64,000 bases of DNA from Cephalotrichum gorgonifer (taxonomy: Eukaryota; Ascomycota; Sordariomycetes; Microascales; Microascaceae). Positions within the stretch are counted from its first letter, which is position 1; each line of letters starts with the position of its first letter. Positions 21,891-33,546 of the stretch are shown here, in pieces. The notes under the pieces are model-generated. The model had not been told where the DNA came from. It saw only the letters and a list, made by a program, of their open reading frames with translations, and searched no databases. Both the position numbers and the translations under genes were made by a program. The stretch spans positions 124,001 to 188,000 of the forward strand of contig ONZQ02000016.1 in NCBI GenBank assembly GCA_900312665.1. The letters are read 5' to 3'.

Positions 21891-22283
21891 CATTATCACG
21901 TATTCGCCATTGTCCAGGTCAGGGTGATGACGGGGACAGGCTGTCGGAAATACCTCAGCCTGGTGGTTTTTCCATGATATTGATATTATTGATTGATCCG
22001 AGTGATTTTAGGAGGTAGCTACTGTTTGCCGGAAGTACCCTGAAAGTCAATCCAGATTGTGTGCCCAGTCCAATGCAATACCAGTCAGATTGGACGGCCC
22101 TATCCTTCTCCGAGAAGAGTACACCGGCCCCTCCGGACCTAGCCAAGAGCTGCCGGTGCGTCGTCAACCCCTCATACACCAGCGGATACCGGCCTACTGG
22201 TACGATTAGTCCACGGTCCGAAGTTACATAGAACGGCGGGCCCAAAAGGAAACAAGGCAGACCGTCAGCCGGCAGGCGCCTTG

Positions 22284-22291
22284 CATATAAA
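22284..22291 (+). promoter_or_regulatory. TATA-like box of the cupin gene
   Basis: CATATAAA about 140 bp upstream of the ATG at 22432. Confidence 0.45.
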
Positions 22292-22431
22292 CGAAATCCC
22301 GTCCAAGCGTTTCCAGCCTTCCACGTTGGACTGACTTACGCCATTGATAAGACCAAAACTTTTCGTGACAACGCTACTAGGGACACACCCAATTCGCCTA
22401 CCGATTTACTAAGCTCAACTTCTCTGACACA

Positions 22432-23029
22432 ATGAGCAACGAGCGACCTGTGGCAGAGGCCGTGGCCTACCGAGGTCTTCCCCTCCCCAATGTTCCCGAG
22501 GACCTAGTTATCCCCAACGTTTTGGGTCTCGATTTTGATGAGAGGTTATGGGTACCTCAGGCCAAGGCAAGTTAGCCCGAATCAGAAGACGGCGATACCG
22601 GCCAAAGTGCCATAGCTAACAATCACCAAACAGGACGTATGGTTCAGGCCCCTGGTGCTCAACGTGTCGCAAGGGTACTTCGTCAACATCCTACGTGTGC
22701 GCAAGTCGGGTATCCTATCTCGGCACCGACACACCGGGCCCGTACACGCCACTACGCTCAAGGGAAAGTGGCACTATCTTGAGCACCCGTGGTGGGCAAC
22801 GGAGGGGAGCCACGCTTTCGAGCCACCTGGTGACATCCACACGCTCGAGGTCCCCGAGGGAGTCGAGGAGATGGTGACGCTGTTCCATGTGACGGGGGCA
22901 TACATATATGTCGACGCCGATGGAAAGGCGCTGGGTGTGGAAGACGTGTTTAGCAAGCTGCAGCTGGCGCAGGACCATTACGAAAAGGTTGGGCTGGGAC
23001 GGGATTATGTACAGCAGTTCGTCCGGTAG
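22432..23029 (+). CDS. 2,4'-dihydroxyacetophenone dioxygenase-like cupin
   Basis: Two exons, 22432-22566 and 22634-23029 (176 aa). The intron has a GC donor (AAG/GCAAGT) and a CAG acceptor. The junction restores LWVPQAKDVWFRPL, a characteristic motif of this family, which argues for the GC-AG splice. The cupin motif is SRHRHTGPVHATTLKGKW, with His ligands for a non-heme metal, and FEPPGDIHTLEVPE forms the second motif. Family members cleave aryl ketones with O2, but many fungal homologues have no known substrate. Here it sits in a lactam-type cluster, divergent from the permease and tail-to-tail with the regulator. Its catalytic role in the pathway is unclear. Confidence 0.8.
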
Positions 23030-23183
23030 ATTGATTGCGCCATTCCACCAAAAGAAAATCATGTACAACTTTCCCAGCATTTATGCGCCGCGGGACCTTA
23101 TGTTCTCGTAGCCCATGCTTCAACACGGCGCTCTTTTGATTTTCCTCAGGGACAGTTCTTTAGCTCAACCCTACCTACTCTCA

Positions 23184-25231
23184 TTATTGAAAGAACCACT
23201 CATCATTCATCCAATCATTGGTATTAAAGTCCGTCGAAACACTGAAGTTCAACGAGTCAAACGTCACATCCCAATCCCACCCCAACCCAGATATCCCCTC
23301 GACCTCCATCTCATTCGACGACGACGACGACTGCAACGACTTGGCCAGATTCTTCAGCTCCCCCGACAGCTGCGCAAACAGGCCGTGGACAGCACCCGCG
23401 CTGGGCCAGTAGTGCTCCAGGTCCCGCGCGCACTGCAGCAGCCTCACGAGACGATCCTGCGCGTTGAGCGCGAGTAGCGCTGAGCCCTGCGTCAGGGATG
23501 ACTTCGCGTCGACGGTTATCTGGATAGCGGCCGCCATTATCGCCGCGACGCCGGTGAAGGAGCACTGGCCTGTCCAGCCGCGGTTGCATATAGTTTCCAT
23601 AGACGCGAGGATGGCCTGCGAGGCATCGCTGCATAGCTCCCGGGCGGCGTTGGCGTCTGGCACGTGGGCGGCTTCAGTGGGGGAGGAGCCGTTGCGGTGG
23701 AGATGTAGGAGCGCCATGTTGTAGTGCATCCGCAGCTGGCACGACCAAAAGTCCGTCGTGTTAGGGAGGTTGAATGCGAAGGCGGCTAAAGAGGCCTCAA
23801 TAGAGGATATGGTTTCCGGGTCCGGGTTATTTGCAGCGGATGGGCTGTTGATATTCAAGATCTGAAGGATGATGAAGCAAAGGCTGATGTTCTTAGAACA
23901 ATACTCAAACCGGACACCCTCGTTGATGTGCTCGTCCTCGCCCTCGGCGAAATCGATAGGCTCTAACCGGGCCTGGTCCGCCTCACTCATGTTCACAGCG
24001 CAGGGGCGGCCGTGTTCGAGGCTGGAGAAGACTTCAGCCTGGAACATTGTCCACCATACACGCCTATACATCCGGCGCTCCCACTGGGGCAGGCGACTGC
24101 TAGCTTGCGGGGACAGGTTCCGATGAAGGCCCATGCCGTAAGCAATGCGGTAGGCTATGCCAAGCCAGTAATAACTTCCGCCGCAGACGGTATCGGCGTT
24201 TTCCACATGCCAGGTGAAGAGCAGTGCTGCTTGTATCATATGTAACCTATCGTCCTCATGCCTGAGGTGGAACAGCATGGACGCTCGGCGGAACAGCGTC
24301 CGCATAACCACCATGCGCGACGAAGCAACAGCGGGATGGTCGCAGACGTGAGCACCGGCAAGCAGGATACCCTGGAAGAGAAGCAAGGGGGGCGGCTTAT
24401 TCCGGTCGCGATACTGCTTTCTAAAAAGCGTCTCCTCCACAATCGGGAAGCCGGGATGGATCTTCTCGAAGAAGGCGTCGACCAGAGCGTCCCTAACTTC
24501 CTGTGACGGGAGGCAGGCTGTGTCGTTCGCGATATCGAGACTGTCCGTAAGTCCCCAGACGCTCTCGGGCTTCCACGGCAGGGGCGGCCTCAGGGGTGGA
24601 TGCGGAAGGTGGAGTGCCGGGGTGGAGAGCCACTTAAGCCGGACCAGGTGGGCCAGGTTGGCCGTCGGAGTGCCGATGTAGACGAGGCGGAGCTCGGCCT
24701 CAGTGAAGACCCTCCATTCGGCCGAGTCGACCCCCCGTTGGAAGAATTGACTGAGACCTGTTCTCGTGAGGCCGTCGGCGGCTTTTTCTCGCTCGGTGAT
24801 CACGGTGTGCGTGTCTGAGGGAGACTCGTTGCTCGCGCGAGCGCTAGAGTTGCTGTTGCCGCCTGTCTGCGACGAGATCTCAGGTGGACAGACGGCAGCT
24901 GAATCGGCAAGTGGATATGCTAGGCCACCGTCGGAAGCAGTTGTTAGGGAAACTGGGGAAGGCGAGATTGGTTGGTGGGATTGAACTGCCCGCCGGGCCC
25001 TCGATCTAGGCAAGGGACAGTCTGCCGTGGTTCTAAGGGATGTCCAACGTGAGTGCCAAGATTGGAGATAAAACGGGAAGAGTCACAGTGACGGCCTTAC
25101 ACGCACTCATGGCCAACCCTCTCGCAAATGGAGCAGGGATTCCGATAGGCCAAATCGCATTTACTCTTGCGTCTCCGGCAAGTGTCGCACGCTGTCCGCT
25201 CCTGTCGCCTCCGCCGGGAAGTCATCTCCAT
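23184..25231 (-). CDS. Zn2Cys6 transcription factor, probable cluster regulator
   Basis: Exons 25101-25231 and 23184-25005 (650 aa). The frame is open further upstream, but the first ATG is at 25231 (MEMTSRRRRQ). The binuclear zinc cluster is CX2CX6CX7CX2CX6C directly after ACDTC and is preceded by a basic arm. The intron splits the DNA-binding domain from a Ser-rich linker. The middle region has the fungal-specific transcription factor domain (KIHPGFPIVEETLFRKQY, CGGSYYWLGIAYRIAYGMGLH). It lies next to the cupin and permease. The shared CGG-containing words in the cluster promoters, and one copy upstream of this gene (25560), make it the natural candidate activator; that is inference. AmdR-like function is possible but not shown. 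Confidence 0.82.
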
Positions 25232-25862
25232 GATGTGGGTGTGCTCGGTGTGGTAGCTGTCCTGTGGGTTATGGTGGAGGGTAGGATGCGGCTTGTCCAA
25301 ACTTGTCTGGTTTGCAGTGCATCAAATTTAAGTAGAAACCCTGACGAGATAGGCGGGCCGACCACGTCGCTGGGGCTAACGGCTGAGACTCGGTATCTGC
25401 AGAACGACTGTGCGGGGTAAGCTAGCGGTATCCACTCCCTTAAATGGACTGGTCTCTTTGAGAATAGTGTGTAAGTTAGTTCTAGTGTGGCGTGTACAAG
25501 TGATATTGGACGAGAATTGAGACTAGTGGAATTGTGAGAGTCTTTACATCGCCGAGATACGGAGCTACAATAGTGGGTCAAGAAGTGGCGGAATAGATAG
25601 GGCCAAAGAGTCTCTCATCAATGTGCCAGTAGCTCATTTGCGACATTTCCAAGAGCAGAAGAGGAAGTGGACAAATAGGAGGTGGTACATGGTTGTTGCC
25701 AGGTATGCACTCGATTCGCTAATAGTGCTTGGAATCAGGACAGTATTAGATACACTCAGGCTCTTCTAACCGCTTCAATACGCTCGTCACTGCAAACATC
25801 CCATATTTACATTCTATTGTTTTTAAAGATGCAACCCTGCATAGCGGCCCCCCCCGCAGATA
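25232..25862. other. Intergenic
   Basis: Promoter side of the regulator, with CGGAGCTACA at 25560-25569, followed by the 3' flank of a second Zn2Cys6 gene. A short run of C at 25849-25855. No gene seen. Confidence 0.5.
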
Positions 25863-27533
25863 CTAATATGAGATAGTACTGCCCTTAGAAACAACCAACG
25901 TCCACACTAACATACCCAAATCATCCAGCCTCGAACACCACCTCGAAACCTCTGCGAAAGCCCTAGTATTAACCTCACTGATCTCCTCTGTATATGCCGT
26001 GGCCCGAATGGTGTCGAAGTTCAACACCACCCCACTAGACTCCCCCCTGGGGTAAAACTCATTATGTCGCTTGGACCACTCTCTGTTGGAAACGGGCTCC
26101 CAGAGGTCGCGCACGCAGGGAACGAGGCATTCCCCGAAAGCTCCGCATGTTTTGGGCGAGTTCGGGGTGAATATTATGTCCAGGAGGAGTTGGATTACGT
26201 AGATGATGCAGACGGTTCTAACCTGGGGTTTAGCCATGACGGGAAGAGGTAAATGAATAGGTGTTCGGTTTCGAAGCGCCAGCGATCACGTACCTTATTC
26301 CACTCTCCTTCAGCATCCAGTCTTTCCTGCTGATACCCACAGGAGATGTCACAACTATGTGCTCCAACTTCATGTAGACCGCAGTCCCTATGTCCTTTTT
26401 CCAGCGGGAAGTTGTTATCAACTGCACACGGAGGGATTAGACTTGGAAAATAGAAGGCTAAGACTCACTGTCAATGTCTCGGCAAGCAACTTCGCGTTAT
26501 TCCTCTCTATCGAGTCTATGTCTTGTGCTTGCAGGAGGATATAAATGACAATAGCCTGTACAGCCTCAAGCTGCCGCTCTGTTCCGTAACTCGCGAACTA
26601 ATAGCAGGCTTCGTTAGTTTTTATCTCTCACGACTTAGGTAACCTAGTACGAAAACTCACTTCGCGTCTAAGCCTCGAATGCTCAGCATAAATAGTCCTC
26701 CAAACAAACCCGCTATTCGCCGGCGTCCTCCTCTCAAAAAGATCGACCATGCTACTGCATACAGCCAGTATCTCGGGCAAGCACATATGCGCGCCTTGTG
26801 CCTCGCAGTCAAAGGCGACGGGACCACCTAAAATGCACCGAGGGAATATGAACGGTGGGAGTCGGATTCCCCTGCACATCATCTGTGGGTACGACATGAC
26901 ATGGCCCAGGAGAACAGTGTTGGAGAAGTAGCCTTTTATGGTTGGGGTCATTCGAGGCCATAGGAGCTTGTGGCTGTATCTCTGGTATTTTGGCGTAAGA
27001 GACGTATTGTGCGACAGGCTATTATCGGTTGGGACCTCCTGGAAATCCTGTGTCAACCACGACAGTGTTATTTCCCCGCGTGAGATGTGCTCCACTGTCG
27101 AGTCTAGGGTGGCAGACGCCGGCAGCGGTGCTTGATCCTGGTCCTCCATTGCGATGAGTGGATTCCAAACACTACCACCAGTGGCATTGTTTGACAAAGA
27201 TGGAACGCTGGAGTCAAAAAGTTCCCAGTTTATTCGCGCCGCGGCGGACTCGCCCAAAGGATCTGCTGGCGCAAACAACTCACGAACGGGCTCCAACTCC
27301 TGCACGTCCACTGACCCGTCCGCTAGCCCACTCCCCGGGAAACCGGAACTAGTGCGCAAGGCAGGGGCGATTGGGCGCGGAGTCCTCAGCGAATGAGATT
27401 TGTTCCTCGACACCACATCTTCATATTTGCAGGGCAGATCGCGGTTTCTGCACCTCATGCACGGCGTCGACAAGGAGCATCGGGACTTTGCCGTGCGGCA
27501 TTGGACACATGTTTTTCTTCTAGGGGCGGGCAT
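25863..27533 (-). CDS. Zn2Cys6 transcription factor
   Basis: Four exons: 26661-27533, 26469-26597, 26294-26421, 25863-26217 (494 aa, phases consistent). The N-terminal zinc cluster is CX2CX6CX5CX2CX6C, starting CVQCRTAKSRC near residue 9. The rest contains hydrophobic segments typical of a regulatory domain (VQAIVIYILLQAQD) but is shorter than the usual fungal-specific domain. Target genes are unknown. It is close to the catabolic cluster but separated from it by the other regulator, and it may instead relate to the adjacent Gal80-like gene. The exon structure depends on manual splicing and the last acceptor (GTTAG) is the least certain. Confidence 0.75.
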
Positions 27534-28128
27534 ACCGGGGATCGGGAGTTCGGAATCGTCGATATTGATATCTCTCTGTGGTGCTGGGATGATTGGTCGT
27601 TCCGAGTGCTGGTCATCAAAGGCGACGGAGCCGGTTTCTCTCTTCGGGGGTGAGGTTGCGCGGCTCGGTTTGTCAGCATCGCAGGGTGGGTGGAAACTTC
27701 GAGGTTATCGGAAGTCTGATCCAATAAGAGCGCGCGGGGTGTGGGCTGTGGGATTTGGAGCCGGAACTTCGACAAATCAGGATGTCCCAATCTGGGTTGT
27801 CGTGATCATTTGTAATTGGAGACACTCCGCGTCTTTCTAAAGTATATCGTGCTCCGGCCAGCACCAGGGAGGTTACCGGAGATCGAACAATACCGTGATA
27901 GTAACCATAGATGATATTCACACGACTGGCGTCGATCGGAAATAGCTGCGGCACTAATAGCAATGGATATATAACGAGAGTGAAGACATGTTATAAAATT
28001 CCCTGTCTCCGTACTCCGAAGCATCACATTCTATCCACCAAACCACTCATACCATACGCTTTAACCCATATACTCTAGCGAACTCCGCTGCATCTACTTC
28101 ACATCTCATCCTCCGTACCAAATCAACC
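27534..28128. other. Divergent intergenic region
   Basis: Between the Zn2Cys6 gene and the Gal80-like gene. No gene recognised; short frames are present on both strands. Confidence 0.5.
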
Positions 28129-29313
28129 ATGGCTCCAATCCGCGTCGGCCTCATTGGTCTTGGGCCCAAGGGAACGGGCGAATTCGCCTACAGCCTCTGG
28201 TCTGCCGTCTCCCATCTCCCCTCCATCCAGGCCCTTCCCCAGTACGAACTCGTCGCCGTCGCCAATTCCACCGTCGAGTCCGCCAAGCGATCCATCGCCT
28301 CCCACGCCCTCCCCTCCACCGTGAAAGCTTACGGGTCCCCGGAGGACATCGCCAACGATCCAAATGTGGATCTAGTTGTGATCTCGGTCTATGTCGGGAA
28401 GCACCTCCGCCTTGCAAAGCCAGCTATCCTAGCCAAAAAGGATATCATTGTCGAGTGGCCCCTTGGTGCGTCATTGGCCGAGACGGAAGAACTGGCTGAA
28501 CTGGCGAAGGGGAGTGGTGCTAAGGTGGGTGTGGCAGCGCAGGGACATGCGAGCAAGATTTCCCTTAAGCTGAAGGAGCTTGTTGCCAGTGGGAAGATTG
28601 GACGAATACTCAACACATCTGTTTCCCTTCCATCAAGCTTTGTTACTCGCAATGGTGGTATTGAGGGGTATGAGTATTTGCTTGACTTGCATGGCGGGGC
28701 TAATGAACTCTGGGTTTTGCTCGGCCATTGTAAGTAGCCCAGACCGACCAATTTTAATTAGAAGGCTAACCCCATTCCAGTCCTCCACTCCTTCATCGAC
28801 GTCCTCGGTAACTTCTCCAAGGTCCAAGCGGTTATGAAGACCCAATTCCCAGATATCCCCATCGTCAGCTCCACCGGCCAGGTCGTTAACCCATCCTACA
28901 CGAAGACCTCCCCCGACGACATCTTCGTCCAGGGGATTCTCGAAAATGGCGCTCTCGCTTCCATAAACTTCTTCAAGTCCGAAACACCCGTCACACCCAG
29001 CCGAGAACTCGTATGGAGGATCACCGGTACCGAGGGTGAAATTGAATTTTCCTCTCCGGAGCATGTATGGCAATTCGGTCATCCCCAGGCTGAAATCAAC
29101 GTCCGGATTGGCAAGGACGGGGAGCCGACGAAAGTCGAGCTCGATCCACAGGGTGCGGTCATCGATAGTCTACCGCAACTGGCGCAGAATATAGCTCTTG
29201 TCTATGAGGCTTTCGCGGAGGGGGATACCGACAAGTTCCCGACCTTTGAGAAGGCGGCGGAGACGCACAGGCTTCTTCAGAGGATTCTTGACGTTTCTGG
29301 GTTTGAGGCTTAG
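28129..29313 (+). CDS. Gal80-like Gfo/Idh/MocA-family protein
   Basis: Exons 28129-28729 and 28781-29313 (377 aa). An N-terminal Rossmann fold is seen as IRVGLIGLGPKGTGEFAYS, with VVISVYVGKHL and then VEWPLG. In catalytic Gfo/Idh/MocA oxidoreductases the last motif is EKP with an active-site Lys; here Trp replaces it. Yeast Gal80, a non-enzymatic repressor of Gal4, also lacks this Lys (VEWA). The C-terminal half has FIDVLGNFSKVQAVM and the usual beta-sheet domain. It could therefore bind NAD(P) and act as a regulator of a Zn2Cys6 factor; one lies divergently next door. Enzymatic activity cannot be excluded. The intron is 51 nt and canonical. Confidence 0.8.
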
Positions 29314-30151
29314 GTGGATAGGGAGAACTAGATAGCTACAGGCTCAAATAATTTATTCACTCCTCTCGATATATATAGTGTATAGTGTTTGGAGCCTAGG
29401 AAGTTGGAGGATGGGAAGGTGGCAGTGGGAGTCTCTGGGCTCGTCGTGCCGGATAACCTGCTGGGGTACTGGCAGGAGAACTCGGACATCATTCCACTGT
29501 TATCATAAGAGAGAGTTAGCAACCAAGCCGGAGGGCACGTCCATCGGACTCCGTCGCTAATAACGCGTGGAAATTAATCATTCATAGATATAGAGGCAGT
29601 GTCCACCACCCTGAGTCGAATCTCTACCGTTCAACGAAGACAATTCCACACATCTTTATACTAGTCTCGAAACTACTCCCACCTGCGATCCTCCCATAAC
29701 AAACACACACACAATACGGTAACCCTTTCGCACCCTACTCCTAGCTTGACAATGAATCCTTGGACCCAGGTGGACGGTGCCCCACGCCACTTCAGGTCGT
29801 CCACGAGAATGATCTTGTCGACAAGTGGGCCGGTGGAGTCGCTGTCGTAACAGATGCCCCCGGCCATCAAATAAATATGGGGCCAAGGTCATGAATCCGA
29901 GGCGCGAATCGAGGATACGTCACAGGTGTGACCCAGATTCCCCTGCTCCTCCGGAATTTAGGTGGGGGAAGATGTGTCCCTATAACTTCAGCCGCCCCCA
30001 TCGCCTGTGTGCTCGAGTGGTGAAGGAAGATCCCGTCGCGCTGGTTTGTATAAAACTATTCACGGAGTGACTATTAGTTTCACCCATACCAAGGATCCCC
30101 CGCGGCAGGGGTGAGGACTCGAACACGACGAGGGTAGCGCGCTGTTCGAAG
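29314..30151. other. Intergenic
   Basis: No gene supported. A 65-codon minus-strand frame at 29673-29870 (MMAGGICYDSD...) is too short and without family signs. Confidence 0.45.
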
Positions 30152-33100
30152 CTATGCCTTAGGTAGCGATTCACGTACCAACAGAACTTTTTCCTCGGAA
30201 CTCGAGGAGTAGTCTATTGCTACAATTTTCTCGAAGGGTCGCAACGAAACGGACACTAGCTCGCCTACACAGCGTCCGGCAGAGGTCTTGATGTCAACTC
30301 CGTAGGAAAACCTCAGGCCAGTTAGGTGCTCCCAGTCAAAGAAGGCCTCGATCGCGGATAGAGGAACCTCATTCCCGGCCCTGTCGATCTCTGTCCAGAG
30401 GAAGCGCCGGGCTTCGTGGAGGGAGCGAGGGTCCGTTTTATGGCCAGAATGTAAGTGGAGCTTCCCGGTTCCGTGTTTTGAATCCAGGCGCCTCTGGACT
30501 TGAATGTGGTCGGAGCTGTAGCTGAAACATCAGGCCAGGCCATGCTACCAATTGTTAGCGTTCGGCTGTTCATATCATATGTAGAGTAGCCGACGAGTTT
30601 AGACTCACAATCTTCCTCTCCAAGGGGTTGGTATGAAAGTCAATGCAAAGCATTCCCTCCGTTGCCTGGCGCAGAACACGTTTGCAAATACCTCTTGACG
30701 TTGACAACATCATCCCCGACACCTTTCCATTGTTCCCCATGTTTGTATTGTTCCTCCGGTTTGCATTGGCTGGATTCGCCTCCTGTGTGTACCAGATCCG
30801 AAGATGGGTGATGTAGTCTCCGTCATCGATGTCAAGAGAGTCGACTTCCTCGAACCATTAGCCCATGATGCTGTCCTTTTCGCTGCTGTGAAGCTGAACC
30901 CAGAGTCCCGATAGGAACGAGTCCGTTCTGGAGCGGCTGTCTACCCCGGCTGAGAATCGAATTCTCCGGACGCGTTCGAGGATGTACTTGTGATGTAGCC
31001 ACCATTGGGAGCTTGTATTATGTGCGAAGATAGAGTCAGCTGCTCCTCTGAAACGGGATTTGTCGGTGAAAAAGAGTCTCTCGGGGAGATACTCTGGGAG
31101 GGCCTGGCTTCAGGCGAGTCTACTATGCCAACAGCTTTGAAATTGCCGTGAAAGTCGGGTCTACCACTGGGGCTCTGGAACATAACAGGCTGTCTTTAGC
31201 ATTTCTGGGCTATGGAGTGGGTGGGGGGCTTTTTTACTCCATGCTTACCCTCAAATCCGCCACTAGCCCGGTTAGAATATTGCCTTCCGTGGGCTTTAAT
31301 ACGGCGAACGGCTCAGGGAGGGCAATCATATGGTTCTTATCATGCGTCGCAAATCAACACTGGGACCCCATGTTCGTTAAGAACTAGAGGTATTAGGCGT
31401 TACATTAGCGATCTCCAACGCTGGACTCATAAGAACCCCGAGCTAACATACCTGAAGTCCTCGGAGATACTCGTATCCGTACATGAAGTACTTAAAAGCT
31501 CGTATCTCCGTTACTCTTTCCCCATGACTGCCACACACTATGAACGACGCCTCGATGCAAGGTCTCCTCAACCCAACCACGTTAACGCGCGAGCGCGAAC
31601 CGTAAAACGCACAGGTTCCGCCGTCGTAATGGAACTCAAACCCTATGAATAGGCCTTCGTAACTGTCCATGAGGGCGACAATCCTGTTGAGACGTGCGAG
31701 CTTCCCCCCGTCCAGCCCGCCAAAATCCATATTCAGACGGACGGGTGACAACTGGCCGTTGGGGTCGGAAAGGTAAGTAGGCGCAGAGGCCAATGTCACC
31801 TCTTTTCCCGCCAGAATATCCGGTCTCCACAGAATAGATTTGAGTGGCCCGGGACTCCTGTATTCGTCTTCATCTGCAGTTCCTTCGGGTGTTGTTCCTT
31901 CGAATGGTGTTTCTTCGGATGTTCGATCCGGGACCTCTGGCGGACATTCCACTAACTGAATGGCGATAACTTTACACGCCTAGGTAATTGATTAGCTTAG
32001 GATGAGTGGACAATTCGCTTGAGGGGATATTTTCTTACGTCAAGTGTAACCATGAGTCCATAGAACGAACCATCCTCCCTAGGATGTAATTCTGCAACCG
32101 CGACGTCGTTTGACACCGAACATTCGCCCAGAGAAACGGCCCTCATCCCCTCATTCCGAATACAGAGCTCCAAGCCAACAATACCATCTACGATAGTGTT
32201 CACCCTCACCGCGCCAAGAATCCCATCCTGGCTTAAGTCGACATGCTCCTCTGTATCAGGGATAATGATACCTACACGATCTGGTGTAGTGCTCCATTGG
32301 TCGCGTTGATTAGACCGAAGACCCGAGATATATCGCTGACCGTTGAAAGAAATGAAGGAGGCGAAGAGGCGGAGCGGCCAAGAAGTCGATTCCGAGCTTC
32401 GCAGAGGGAGGTGCTGCGTAGCGTAGGTGTGCTCGGCCTGTGTCTGAGCCGATGCACCAAACATGTTATCATCTAGCAGGGGACCGCTTGCGGGTGAAAA
32501 TTGAGTCTGTGGCCAGTCGTGGACGCTACAGTCAAGAAGTGGTTCCAACGTCGTGCAGAAGTGCGAGAGACACGTCCAAATTCTCTTCCTATTTTGAAGG
32601 CTCGGACGGGAAGCGCCCGCCGCTAGAGACCTTCGCAGTAGGACACATAACGTGTAAAGGTCAATGCCCGTTCGATGCGATGAGGCCGGTTTTCCAGCGA
32701 AAAAGAATCCCATCTCCCCGTTGATAGCGAATCGGATCTCCCAGAATGAGCGCGGCAAATCAGCCGGTGCAGATACGTTAACAATTGCCCTTGAAGCAAG
32801 GCGAAGCTTGCAGAGGCTGGCCGACGGGATCCCTAGAAGGAGTAGGTGGATAACCTCGAGTGGGAGGCGACTGAAGGGGTCGCTTCTGGACTTCAGTCGA
32901 TAGTCATCACTATCCCCGATATCATTATGTCTTGGCTGGCACACATTGGGCAAATTGGCAAGAGAGGCGTTAATTTCCTCGGCTACATCGTTTGGATCAG
33001 CCAGGAGAAATACCCAGTCTTCGGAAAGCTTTTGCTCATAACTAGTATCGCTAAAGGCCTGACAGAAGGTCGAGGCACCGCCATAGTCGTGATGAGGTAA

Positions 33101-33546
33101 GAGATCACGAGGACCATGCTTCGGGAAGCAGCGGAAGATGGAGAAGAGTAGCTTAGCAATGCAACGAGGATCACATTTTGGATCGCGTGCTCGCCTGCTG
33201 GTCAGACGGGATAGCAGGAGCTGCCAACATGCATCATGAAGAAGATAGTGAGGTGAATCCGCGCTTCGATTCAGATCATGCACCTGGTCGAAGCTTGCTA
33301 GGAAAATATCCTGCCCAATAACGCCGACGCCAGAGACAGACGAAATGTCATCCGCCGACGATGTTGCCCACACTTCAGTTTGCAGAGAAGGGTTAGTATG
33401 TGTGCCTCTATCCTTGAAATGTATATACAATTTAACGTACCTGCCCGGATCTCACTGGTCCATGACAGCGGTGCTGGTGGCGGTAGTGGACCCTCATATT
33501 TGGAGAGGACAACTCCACAGAGGGCACAGAAAGAGTGACAATACAT
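30152..33546 (-). pseudogene. Long multi-module F-box protein, pseudogene
   Basis: Paralogue of the gene at 6994-9537. Exons: 33441-33546 (MYCHSFCALCG), 32039-33372 with the F-box (RLPLEVIHLLLLGIPSASLC), 31452-31979, then 31383 downward, and further exons to 30152. Readable coding continues almost throughout, but it contains an in-frame TGA (31354-31356, within TNMGSQC/FATHDKNHM), a frame change near 31100, a TAA (30858-30860, IMG/WFEEVDSLDI) and a TGA (30530-30532, HGLA/CFSYSSDH). Between the lesions the protein is coherent (FLSGLWVQLH, GDYITHLRIWY, FFDWEHLTGLRFSYG). The 5' half up to the first stop is undamaged, so a truncated F-box product of about 660 aa is conceivable. An AAG acceptor at 31339-31341 could skip the first stop only. 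Confidence 0.7.

Larger units (their letters stand above)
21241..22431. other. Divergent promoter region, permease/cupin
   Basis: A 1.19-kb region between divergent starts. It holds the GATA pair, the GGCGTCGGAG element and a TATA-like box near 22284. A 96-codon minus-strand frame at 21955-22245 has no family features and I do not call it. Confidence 0.6.

Noticed and set aside
21955..22245. A 96-codon minus-strand ORF in the permease/cupin promoter
   Set aside because: No family features; lies in a promoter region rich in regulatory words.
29656..29892. Short minus-strand ORFs after the Gal80-like gene
   Set aside because: Two overlapping frames of similar length with no family signs; most likely chance.
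30060..30160. A tRNA-like T-loop (TTCGAGTCC on the minus strand)
   Set aside because: Stems do not pair and no acceptor or anticodon arm can be built.
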